Below are positions 16,555 through 23,612 of a stretch of 34,890 nt of DNA, one piece after another (positions within the stretch are counted from its first letter, which is position 1; each line of letters starts with the position of its first letter). The stretch is from Desulfamplus sp. (lineage in GTDB: Bacteria; Desulfobacterota; Desulfobacteria; Desulfobacterales; Desulfobacteraceae). The notes under the pieces are model-generated. The model made no database searches and had not been told where the DNA came from. It saw only the letters and a program-made list of their open reading frames with translations. The stretch covers positions 1 through 34,890 of the forward strand of contig JADFZO010000028.1 in NCBI GenBank assembly GCA_015232465.1, written 5' to 3'. Position numbers and translations under genes: made by a program.

Positions 16555-18030
16555 ATGACTCTTATTATTGATTTTTTGGTTATCTCTGGTCTTATTTTGG
16601 GGATATGGCTCTTTAGTGAGCCACGTAAAGCAAGATTTGGCAATTTTGCAGCCGCATTTTCACTATTTTGTGCATTTGTTTTGATTCTGTACCGTTATCA
16701 GATTATAAATGTGAATACTGTTGCTATATCGTTAATGTTTGGGGCTATTGTGGGTTATGTTGTGGCACGCTCTGTAAATATGAATCAGATACCAGCAATG
16801 GTTGCTATTCAAAATGGTGCTGGCGGAGCTGCTGCCTTTCTTGTCTCATTTGTAGAGCTTACACGAGCTGATCAATCGCTCAACTCAGTAACTGCTATAT
16901 CTGGCATTATAGGTTTGGCAGTTGGGGCTTTTACATTTAGTGGCAGTATGGTTGCTGGTGCAAAGTTGGCTAATAAGATGAGGCAATCTCCTCAAACTCT
17001 TTCTAACCATAACTTTCTTGTTCTTGTAACTATTTGGGGAATGTTTGCTGCTTGTGCGACATCTTTTCATGTTTCATCTGAATCTGCATTTTATCTGCAT
17101 CTTGTTCAGATAGTTCTATCATGCCTGCTTGGAATACTATTTTCAATACGTATTGGCGGGGCTGATATGCCTGTTTTGATCTCATTTTTAAACTCAATGA
17201 CAGGTATGGCTGCTGCTCTTTGTGGAATGGTCTTATCAAATCGTCTTTTAATAGCTTTTGGTGCAATAGTTGCCTCATCAGGATACATACTTACATATAT
17301 GATGTGTAAGGCTATGAATCGAAATATTATTAAGGTTTTTATACCTGATTCACAACCATCACAACCTATTACTCAATCAACTACTGTTGTCTCCTCTGAA
17401 AAGATAGCAAAAGATTCTAAATTGCCTGATTCTATATTAGAGCCTGAAGCTGAGGGTAATAATGAGGTTGATAATGTTGTAAGTGCGGCTGAGCCAGTTG
17501 AACCAGCTATTTGTGTTGATCCACTTGCTGATGCAGCTAAAGCACTTTTAAAAGCAAAAAGCGTTATTGTAATACCGGGATATGGTATGGCATTGGCAAA
17601 AGCTCAATTTAAAGTTTTGGAGCTTGCATCAATTTTAACCAAACGGGGGGCATCGGTAAAATATGCTATCCATCCAGTGGCTGGAAGAATGCCAGGACAC
17701 ATGAACGTGATACTTGCAGAGGCTGAGGTTGATTATGACGATCTTATTGAGATGGAGGATGTCAATTCACTCTTTTCTGATACTGATGTTGCTATGGTTA
17801 TAGGTGCTTGCGATGTTGTAAATTCTGCAGCAATTGAGGTTGAGGGGACTCCAATCTCTGGAATGCCAATTTTATTAGCACATGAGGCAAAACAGATTAT
17901 TGTCTGCAATTTTGATGATAAGCCGGGCTACTCAGGTGTTCCAAATCCACTTTATAAAAATAACAAAACAATAATGCTTCAAGGCGATGCAAAGGCAACA
18001 GTAACAGATTTAATTGCCCGTCTAAACTAA
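16555..18030 (+). CDS. pntB: NAD(P) transhydrogenase subunit beta (PntB)
   Basis: Beta subunit with the remaining membrane helices of domain II and the NADP(H)-binding domain III. Residues 1-262 hold about eight or nine transmembrane helices, with the conserved stretches IPAMVAIQNGAGGAAA and ADMPVLISFLNSMTGMA. Domain III at about 322-491 shows the NADP motif GYGMALAKAQ (342-351), HPVAGRMPGHMNVILAEA and the NADP-loop GACDVVNSAA. Catalytic-cycle residues seem intact. Between the two is a Ser/Pro/Glu-rich linker (about 263-320) that makes this protein, at 491 aa, somewhat longer than the usual 460 or so. The last gene of the pnt set. Confidence 0.95.
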   Translation: MTLIIDFLVISGLILGIWLFSEPRKARFGNFAAAFSLFCAFVLILYRYQIINVNTVAISLMFGAIVGYVVARSVNMNQIPAMVAIQNGAGGAAAFLVSFVELTRADQSLNSVTAISGIIGLAVGAFTFSGSMVAGAKLANKMRQSPQTLSNHNFLVLVTIWGMFAACATSFHVSSESAFYLHLVQIVLSCLLGILFSIRIGGADMPVLISFLNSMTGMAAALCGMVLSNRLLIAFGAIVASSGYILTYMMCKAMNRNIIKVFIPDSQPSQPITQSTTVVSSEKIAKDSKLPDSILEPEAEGNNEVDNVVSAAEPVEPAICVDPLADAAKALLKAKSVIVIPGYGMALAKAQFKVLELASILTKRGASVKYAIHPVAGRMPGHMNVILAEAEVDYDDLIEMEDVNSLFSDTDVAMVIGACDVVNSAAIEVEGTPISGMPILLAHEAKQIIVCNFDDKPGYSGVPNPLYKNNKTIMLQGDAKATVTDLIARLN

Positions 18031-18044
18031 AAACCCAATTAATA

Positions 18045-18093
18045 TGAGTAATTAGTATCCAGCTACCTAATTTATGTGGATATTAATTACTCA
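18045..18093. repeat. 17-bp inverted repeat downstream of pntB
   Basis: TGAGTAATTAGTATCCA (18045-18061) and TGGATATTAATTACTCA (18077-18093) are inverted copies with a single G/A difference that becomes a G-U pair in RNA. They enclose a 15-nt loop. The stem is AT-rich and is followed by a C-rich segment rather than a T-run, so it is not a standard intrinsic terminator although it sits where the pnt message should end. Confidence 0.7.
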
Positions 18094-18244
18094 CCTACCC
18101 ACATCTACATATCCCCAATATCCAACCCCACACCATTAATAATCAGTTAGAATTTAGTCCTCATATATTTTTTATGTTAAAAAATATTTATAAATCAAAT
18201 AGTTAAGAAAATAAAAAATAAAAATAAAAATAAACTTGGTTGAT

Positions 18245-18260
18245 TGGCATGTTATTTGAT
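18245..18260 (+). promoter_or_regulatory. Candidate sigma-54 promoter (-24/-12)
   Basis: TGGCATG-TTAT-TTGAT matches the consensus TGGCACG-N4-TTGCW at 10 of 12 defined positions, with correct spacing. The -12 GC dinucleotide is GA here, which weakens it. It would give a leader of about 120 nt for the ZraP-like gene. In E. coli zraP is sigma-54 dependent, which makes the site plausible. Confidence 0.35.
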
Positions 18261-18388
18261 AGATATAGTGCAAGTTGATGTAAATCAGTAAATCAAATTA
18301 AATGACTAATAAAGATTTTAGTTTGGTAGTTTTTAAGGTTAATTTATAAGATATTAAATAAACAATTTTAAACAAAAGGAGATTTATT

Positions 18389-19021
18389 ATGAGAAAAGAG
18401 ATGTTTATTGGATTAGTAGTTGCGTTGGCATTGGTTGCAATAGTTGGAAATGCTTTTGCATGGGGTAATGGTTGTGGTAGAGGTGGTGATGTGAACTCAG
18501 CAAGCGGTTGCGCATCTTACGCTCAGGAATTTGCAAAGCTGACAGATGAGCAGAAAAATGATCTAAAAGAGCTTCACCAAAACTTTATTGCTGATACAGC
18601 AACTCTAAGAGACTCTATTGCCTCAAAACATGAAGAGTTAAGAGCACTTATTGAGAGTGCAGCACCAGATAGAGATCAAATTAACCCTCTTGTTGTTGAG
18701 ATAGGCAATTTGAAAAAACAGATAACTGACAAAAAGATAGATATGGCACTTGAAGCCAAAAATATCGCACCCGATCTTAATCTTCCAATGATGGGATTTG
18801 GCGGCAAAGGTGGCTGCTCTTCTATGATGTCTGATGGATGCACAGGCACAGGCTGTGGTGGAGCTGAAGGTTGCCCTGGAATGGCTGGGGGTAGATGTGG
18901 AAGTGGTGGCTGCAAATCAATGATGGGTAAAATGGGTAAAGGCATGGGTAAATTCAACTGCCCAGCAATTAATGGTCAGGCTGATAGTACCACGCCAGCA
19001 GCAGAGTCAACATCAAACTAA
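18389..19021 (+). CDS. ZraP/Spy-like periplasmic metal-binding or chaperone protein
   Basis: A 210-aa exported protein: signal peptide with a cleavage region around VGNAFA-WG (24/25). A helical LTxxQ-type core lies at about 45-125 (AKLTDEQKNDLKELHQNF, then a long coiled helix), as in Spy/CpxP/ZraP zinc-responsive chaperones. The C-terminal tail (about 133-195) is rich in Gly, Met and Cys, with seven cysteines (143, 151, 156, 162, 170, 175, 191) and many Met-Met pairs. Two more cysteines follow the signal (29, 41). The tail suggests soft-metal binding or disulfide chemistry in the periplasm, by inference. It is longer than E. coli ZraP. AAAGGAG lies 8 nt before the ATG and an intrinsic terminator follows, so it is likely monocistronic. 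Confidence 0.85.
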   Translation: MRKEMFIGLVVALALVAIVGNAFAWGNGCGRGGDVNSASGCASYAQEFAKLTDEQKNDLKELHQNFIADTATLRDSIASKHEELRALIESAAPDRDQINPLVVEIGNLKKQITDKKIDMALEAKNIAPDLNLPMMGFGGKGGCSSMMSDGCTGTGCGGAEGCPGMAGGRCGSGGCKSMMGKMGKGMGKFNCPAINGQADSTTPAAESTSN

Positions 19022-19089
19022 TCAATATTTATTGATAGACAAAATTAAGTAAAATATATATAATCTTAAAAAGTTATAAGTGATAGAGG

Positions 19090-19135
19090 TATGCCCCACA
19101 GATTAGGTATCATCTGATGGGGCATATCTTTTTTT
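19090..19135 (+). terminator. Rho-independent terminator after the ZraP-like gene
   Basis: TATGCCCC (19090-19097) pairs with GGGGCATA (19119-19126), with a further AGAT/ATCT pairing inside. A run of seven T follows (19129-19135). This is the only textbook intrinsic terminator I find in the window, and it lies 69 bp after the ZraP-like stop. Confidence 0.88.
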
Positions 19136-19172
19136 ATCTTTTAAGAGCTATATTTTTTAAGGAGTTTAAATT

Positions 19173-20003
19173 ATGAGGCTTTTTGACAGCCACGCACATA
19201 TTGATGATGATCTTTATGATTCTGATTTTAATGATATGCTTATAAGAGCTTACGATTTTGGGGTTCAGGCGATTATGGTGGCTGGCGTTACTCCAGAGAC
19301 AATCTCAAAGGCTCTTATGATTGCACAGCAGCAGCGGGTAGATTCTGTAAATAGACAAAATAAAGATGGTATAAATATTTTTATATCTGTTGGTATGCAT
19401 CCGCATGATGCCAAACAGTGCTCAGATGATATAATTAGTAACTACAAAGAGCTTGCAGATAAATACCCCTCAATTATCAAGGCGTGGGGGGAGACTGGTC
19501 TTGATTTTAACAGAATGCACTCTCCTTGTGATGTGCAAGAAAAGTGGTTTATAAGGCAGATAGAGGCTGCAGATGATTTAAATCTTGCTCTGATTTTCCA
19601 TGAAAGAGACTCTAATGGAAAATTTTTAGAGATACTTAAATCCTTAGACCATAAAGATAGACGAGGAGTTGTCCACTGTTTTAGCGGCACTCGTCAAGAG
19701 ATGTTTAGCTATCTTGATCTTGGTTACTACATAGGAATTACAGGGATATTAACCCTGCAGCAGCGAGGCGATATGTTAAGAGAGCTTGCCTTGTTGATTC
19801 CAGAAGATCGCATTGTAATTGAGACTGATGCCCCATACCTGACTCCAGCACCTATGAAAAACAAAACAAGAAGAAATGAACCAGCATTTGTTAAATATGT
19901 CTTTAACAGACTTGCAGAGATAAAATCTGTTGATCCAGAACAATTGGCAGATAGATTGTGGCAAAATAGCTGTTTGCTCTACAACATAACAGAGCTACAG
20001 TAG
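19173..20003 (+). CDS. tatD: TatD-family metal-dependent DNase/hydrolase
   Basis: A cytoplasmic TIM-barrel metallohydrolase of the TatD family; characterised members are 3'-5' exonucleases or D-aminoacyl-tRNA deacylase-like enzymes. The 276-aa protein shows the metal-binding HAH of DSHAHID (His7, His9), the bridging Glu in AWGETGLDF, and a histidine in ALIFHERDSNG. The later motifs VHCFSGT and IETDAPYLTP are also present. Length is usual. AAGGAG lies 8 nt before the ATG. Its last 9 bp overlap the end of the convergent mtgA. Confidence 0.92.
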   Translation: MRLFDSHAHIDDDLYDSDFNDMLIRAYDFGVQAIMVAGVTPETISKALMIAQQQRVDSVNRQNKDGINIFISVGMHPHDAKQCSDDIISNYKELADKYPSIIKAWGETGLDFNRMHSPCDVQEKWFIRQIEAADDLNLALIFHERDSNGKFLEILKSLDHKDRRGVVHCFSGTRQEMFSYLDLGYYIGITGILTLQQRGDMLRELALLIPEDRIVIETDAPYLTPAPMKNKTRRNEPAFVKYVFNRLAEIKSVDPEQLADRLWQNSCLLYNITELQ

Positions 20004-20705
20004 AGGCATCAGGGGCATATCTCTCATAACTCTTTTTTGTCGTGATTTTAAATAGTTATCAGGCTCTGTTGGCGATAAAGTGTGGGGACTTGGCAAGATA
20101 GCTGCCAAAATTGCAGCCTGCGATTTGGTTAAGTTTTTTGCACTGCATCTAAAATATCGCTCTGAAGCAGCCTCTGCCCCCACTGTTGCAAGCCCCCAAT
20201 CAACTGTATTTAGATATATTTCTAAAATTCTCTTTTTACTCCAAAAAATCTCCATAAAAATTGTGTAGTACGCCTCAATTGCTTTTCTTACTATGCTTCG
20301 TGATGGAATAAGAAATAGAGAGCGTGCTGTCTGCATTGTTATTGTGCTTGCACCTCTTATCTTTTTCCCAGATTTTATACCATCTAATACCTTTTTAATC
20401 TCAATAAAATCAAAGCCATTATGGGATAAAAAACGTTGATCCTCTGCTGCAAGAACAGCTCTTCGTAAGTTTGGAGATATTTCATTTATATTTTTCCATA
20501 TATATGAAAATTCAATATAATTTTTACCAGTAACCTTTTTTTCGCACCAATCCCATACCATTGGAATTGTAAATAGCGGATTTATAAACTTGAACATCAA
20601 AACTTGAACTATTGGAATGGTAAACAGAGTTAGAACAATAATAGCGGTAATGGTTAATATTTTTAAAGATGGTCTTTGTCTATTTTCTTTAGATGCTATT
20701 TTCAT
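19995..20705 (-). CDS. mtgA: Monofunctional biosynthetic peptidoglycan transglycosylase MtgA
   Basis: A GT51 glycosyltransferase that polymerises lipid II into glycan strands on the outer face of the inner membrane. The 236-aa protein has one N-terminal transmembrane helix (about 14-36). The catalytic motif VLAAEDQRFLSHNGFD contains Glu88. GASTITMQTARSLFL (118-132) and the downstream KKRILEIYLNTVDWG are the other GT51 motifs. No transpeptidase domain follows. The ATG at 20705 has no purine-rich ribosome site; the upstream minus-strand sequence is pyrimidine-rich and preceded by a hairpin (20740-20803). It overlaps tatD tail-to-tail by 9 bp. Confidence 0.93.
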   Translation of the reverse strand: MKIASKENRQRPSLKILTITAIIVLTLFTIPIVQVLMFKFINPLFTIPMVWDWCEKKVTGKNYIEFSYIWKNINEISPNLRRAVLAAEDQRFLSHNGFDFIEIKKVLDGIKSGKKIRGASTITMQTARSLFLIPSRSIVRKAIEAYYTIFMEIFWSKKRILEIYLNTVDWGLATVGAEAASERYFRCSAKNLTKSQAAILAAILPSPHTLSPTEPDNYLKSRQKRVMRDMPLMPLL

Positions 20706-20739
20706 GTTTAGGTGAAGGAAGAGATAAGGAGGAGAAACA

Positions 20740-20803
20740 GAAAGGGAAAAGAGCCCGACGGCAAGTCTTACAAAAATAAAATTTAAGGCTCTTACTCCCT
20801 TTC
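20740..20803. repeat. Two-part stem-loop between nfnB and mtgA
   Basis: GAAAGGGA (20740-20747) pairs with TCCCTTTC (20796-20803), then after a small internal loop AGAGCC (20750-20755) pairs with GGCTCT (20787-20792). The apical loop of 31 nt contains CCGACGGCAAGTCTTAC. Read on the minus strand it lies in the nfnB 3' region and 34 nt before the mtgA ATG, followed by a pyrimidine-rich stretch. It could be a terminator for nfnAB, a leader element for mtgA, or a small RNA. I do not recognise a known riboswitch class. Confidence 0.6.
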
Positions 20804-20936
20804 AAAATTAATAGATGCTAAGGTATAAAAAATATATATTATCAGTCAAGAACAATATAGCCAATCTCACTATCTAATTTCATATATTACAGCATAGCTT
20901 AAACTGCAATAGGAAATTTTTAAATCAATATAAAGC

Positions 20937-22349
20937 TTACCAGCCCATAGTTAAATAGTCATGGATTGAGTTTGCAGCCTCTCTTCCTGCCCCCATTGCA
21001 AGGATAACAGTTGCCATTCCAGTTACAATATCACCACCTGCCCAGACCCCTTTTTTAGTGGTTTTGCCAGTAACAGTATGTGCAACAATATTTCCCCACT
21101 TATTTAGTGTAATATCTGGGGTTGCATTGGTCAAAAGTGGATTTGGCTCTGCCCCAACAGAGACTACAACCAAATCACACTCAATTTTGTATTCAGAGCC
21201 TGCAATTGGAACTGGTCTTCTTCTGCCAGATGAATCTGGCTCACCTAACTCCATCTTTAGACACTCCATGCCGCACAGTCTGCCCTTGTCATCTCCGAAA
21301 AATTGCACAGGGCTGGTAAGAAGAACAAACTCAATCCCCTCTTGTTCAGCATGGTGAAGCTCTTCAGCTCTTGCTGGCATCTCCTCTCTTGATCGTCTAT
21401 AGACAACTTTTACAGAGTCAGCTCCAAGACGCATAGCTGTTCTTGCTGCGTCCATAGCAACATTGCCAGCACCAAGTATAACAACATTTTTCCCTCTTGC
21501 AACTGGAGTATCATATTCAGGAAAGAGATAGGCTTTCATTAAATTGGTTCTTGTTAGGTACTCGTTTGCAGAAAAGACCCCAATCAGATTTTCACCCGGC
21601 AGATTCATAAATCGTGGCAAACCTGCTCCAACCCCAACATAAACAGCAGAATAGCCCTCTTCAAAAAGCTCATCAATAGTTACAGTAGCTCCTACTACGC
21701 TATTTAGCTCAATCTTTACCCCAAGTTTTTCAAGGGTTGCAACTTCAGATGCCACAATAGATTTTGGAAGCCTAAACTCAGGGATACCATAGACAAGTAC
21801 GCCCCCTGGTTGATGAAATGCCTCAAATATTGTAACATCATACCCCTTTACTATCAAATCGCCAGCAACAGTAAGCCCAGATGGACCAGAGCCTATCACA
21901 GCAACCTTTTTACCAGTTTTTGGTGCAACTTTTGGAAGTTCAACAGAACCCTTTTCTCTTGCATAGTCAGCGGCAAACCTCTCAAGGTATCCAATAGCAA
22001 CTGAGCTTCCCTTTTTGCCAAGAACGCATCGTCCCTCACACTGAATCTCTTGAGGGCAGACTCGACCACAAACCGCTGGAAGAGCGTTTTTTGTCCATAA
22101 AGTTATTGCTGCACCCTCAAAATCTCCTTGAGCAATTTTATTGATAAATCCGGGTATATTTACCGATACTGGACACCCCTCAACACATGCTGGATTTTTA
22201 CACTGCAAACATCTTGATGCCTCAGCCTGAGCCATTTCAGGAGTTAGCCCTAATGGAACCTCTATAAAATTTCTCTTTCTAACTGCAGGGTCTTGTTCTG
22301 GCATTTTTACCCTTGATTTTTGCTCTTTTTTTGATTTTATCTCTGACAT
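20937..22349 (-). CDS. nfnB: NfnB: NADPH-binding large subunit of the ferredoxin-dependent transhydrogenase (GltD-like)
   Basis: The large subunit of NfnAB reversibly couples NADPH oxidation to reduction of NAD+ and ferredoxin by flavin-based bifurcation. The 470-aa protein begins with a GltD/SudA-type iron-sulfur region: Cys47/50/55/59 and Cys94/98/104/108. The FAD motif IGSGPSGLTVAG (152-163) and an NADP motif ILGAGNVAMDAART follow, and the C-terminal flavin motif is WAGGDIVTGMATVILAMGAG. Annotation pipelines often call it glutamate synthase small chain (gltA/gltD). The partner just upstream (67 bp, same strand) is NfnA rather than a glutamate synthase large chain, which supports Nfn or sulfide dehydrogenase. 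Probably cytoplasmic. Confidence 0.92.
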   Translation of the reverse strand: MSEIKSKKEQKSRVKMPEQDPAVRKRNFIEVPLGLTPEMAQAEASRCLQCKNPACVEGCPVSVNIPGFINKIAQGDFEGAAITLWTKNALPAVCGRVCPQEIQCEGRCVLGKKGSSVAIGYLERFAADYAREKGSVELPKVAPKTGKKVAVIGSGPSGLTVAGDLIVKGYDVTIFEAFHQPGGVLVYGIPEFRLPKSIVASEVATLEKLGVKIELNSVVGATVTIDELFEEGYSAVYVGVGAGLPRFMNLPGENLIGVFSANEYLTRTNLMKAYLFPEYDTPVARGKNVVILGAGNVAMDAARTAMRLGADSVKVVYRRSREEMPARAEELHHAEQEGIEFVLLTSPVQFFGDDKGRLCGMECLKMELGEPDSSGRRRPVPIAGSEYKIECDLVVVSVGAEPNPLLTNATPDITLNKWGNIVAHTVTGKTTKKGVWAGGDIVTGMATVILAMGAGREAANSIHDYLTMGW

Positions 22350-22416
22350 TACATTATCGTCCTTAATATTAAAAAATATTCTTGATGTTATCTAAGATTA
22401 TAGTAATAGCTAAAAT

Positions 22417-23247
22417 TTATTGAGCCGCAGCTTTGCACATCTGCATACTCATTTGCTCGTCTGACTGATAAGCTTGAAGCCTTTTTGAAAGCTCATCATA
22501 GTCAACAGCATGTCCGTCAAACTCAGGACCATCAACACAGGCAAATTTAGTCTTGCCTCCAACAGATACACGGCAGCCACCGCACATGCCTGTTCCGTCA
22601 ACCATAATTGGGTTAAGGCTCACAAGTGTCTCAATCCCTCGCTCTTTGGTGATTTGTGAAACAAATTTCATCATAGGAACAGGACCTATCGCAACAACAA
22701 GGTTAATAGTCTCCTGAGCTAAGACCTCTTTTAAAACCTCAGTTACAAATCCATGATGACCTCTTGAGCCATCATCAGTGCAGATGTGAAGGGTATCAGA
22801 TACTTTTGCCATTTTTTCTTCAAGAATTAGAAGCTCTTTGTTTCTTGAGCCAAGTATTGTGATAACCTCATTGCCAACAGCTTTAAGTCCTCTTGTAATT
22901 GGATGTAGAACGGCAATTCCTGTTCCGCCTCCAACACAGACAACCTTCCCCTTTTTTTCAATATGGGTTGCCTTGCCAAGCGGACCTATAACTGCAAAAT
23001 AGTCATCTCCTACTCCCATTTTGCTAAATATAGCTGTAGATTTCCCAACTATCATATAAATAATTGTTATTGTCCCCTTTTCAGTGTCAACATCTGCCAT
23101 TGTAAGTGGTATTCGCTCCCCCTTTTCATTGGCTTGAATAATAACAAATTGACCTGGTTTTGCCTTTCGGGCAATACGTGGCGCCTCAATTTCGTTTAGA
23201 ACAATGGTTCCTTGAGCCATCTCTTCCCGATTGACAATTTTAAACAT
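22417..23247 (-). CDS. nfnA: NfnA: FAD/NAD-binding small subunit with a [2Fe-2S] cluster
   Basis: Small subunit of the NfnAB transhydrogenase (also called sulfide dehydrogenase subunit beta), related to dihydroorotate dehydrogenase electron-transfer subunit. The 276-aa protein has a ferredoxin-reductase-type FAD barrel (1-95) with FAD contact RIPLTMAD. The NAD-binding fold (about 98-210) has VCVGGGTGIAVLHPI. The cluster site DGTGMCGGCRV...C uses Cys222, Cys225 and Cys237, with nearby Asp217 as the likely fourth ligand, a known Nfn feature. The ribosome site GGGGG precedes the ATG. It is the first gene of the nfnAB operon, divergent from ppiD across 365 bp. Confidence 0.92.
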   Translation of the reverse strand: MFKIVNREEMAQGTIVLNEIEAPRIARKAKPGQFVIIQANEKGERIPLTMADVDTEKGTITIIYMIVGKSTAIFSKMGVGDDYFAVIGPLGKATHIEKKGKVVCVGGGTGIAVLHPITRGLKAVGNEVITILGSRNKELLILEEKMAKVSDTLHICTDDGSRGHHGFVTEVLKEVLAQETINLVVAIGPVPMMKFVSQITKERGIETLVSLNPIMVDGTGMCGGCRVSVGGKTKFACVDGPEFDGHAVDYDELSKRLQAYQSDEQMSMQMCKAAAQ

Positions 23248-23612
23248 TGTAGCCCCCTTTCAGTTAAATTAATTAGAGTGTATTGTAATCCATACCAAAT
23301 ATAAATTAGGCTAAAGCATGCCTAAATATAGTAATATTCATAATCTTACCATGAGTATTTAATATTGATTTTTAACATCTTATAGATCAGCCATTTCAAT
23401 ACAACAACAGAAATTGCAATAAAGTTACTCATTGTATAAATCAAGTGGCTCAAGGAAATATTATCATATACCCATTGACACACTGATTTATAAAAAGATA
23501 AAAGTTAAGTTTTATAAATATAGGGTTAAAATACTGTTTAATATTTTTAAAATTAGTGTCTATTAAAAGTTAATTTTTATTTCTATTAAGTTACAAGTTA
23601 AGGAGATTTTGA
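23248..23612. promoter_or_regulatory. 365-bp divergent regulatory gap between nfnA and ppiD
   Basis: No gene is seen here. It contains TTAGGC-N8-GCCTAA (23306-23325), a small inverted repeat about 60 bp upstream of nfnA, and a plus-strand promoter candidate at 23475-23502. The rest is AT-rich without recognisable elements. No Rex-type site of the TTGTGAA-N4-TTCACAA kind is apparent. Confidence 0.4.
23475..23502 (+). promoter_or_regulatory. Candidate sigma-70 promoter for ppiD
   Basis: A perfect TTGACA (23475-23480) is followed after 16 nt by GATAAA (23497-23502), which matches TATAAT at four positions. It would start a leader of about 100 nt before the ppiD ATG. The -35 is strong and the -10 is ordinary. 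Confidence 0.4.

Larger units (their letters stand above)
18031..18388. other. 358-bp non-coding gap between pntB and the ZraP-like gene
   Basis: No open frame of note. It holds a long inverted repeat (18045-18093) just after pntB, a C-rich stretch (about 18092-18135), an A/T homopolymer-rich segment (about 18165-18235) and a sigma-54-like element at 18245-18260. The last 120 bp is AT-rich leader ending in AAAGGAG before the ATG at 18389. Confidence 0.5.

Noticed and set aside
16668..16871. Cys-rich frame of 67 codons inside pntB
   Set aside because: An alternate frame of a clear membrane domain; the apparent cysteines come from TGT/TGC in the +1 frame.
18165..18235. A-rich tandem-like tract (AAAATAAAA units)
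   Set aside because: Looks like base-composition bias in AT-rich intergenic DNA, with no regular unit or flanking repeats.
20937..22349. Glutamate synthase small subunit (GltD)
   Set aside because: No large-chain gene is adjacent, and the neighbour is the Nfn/sulfide dehydrogenase small subunit with its [2Fe-2S] motif.
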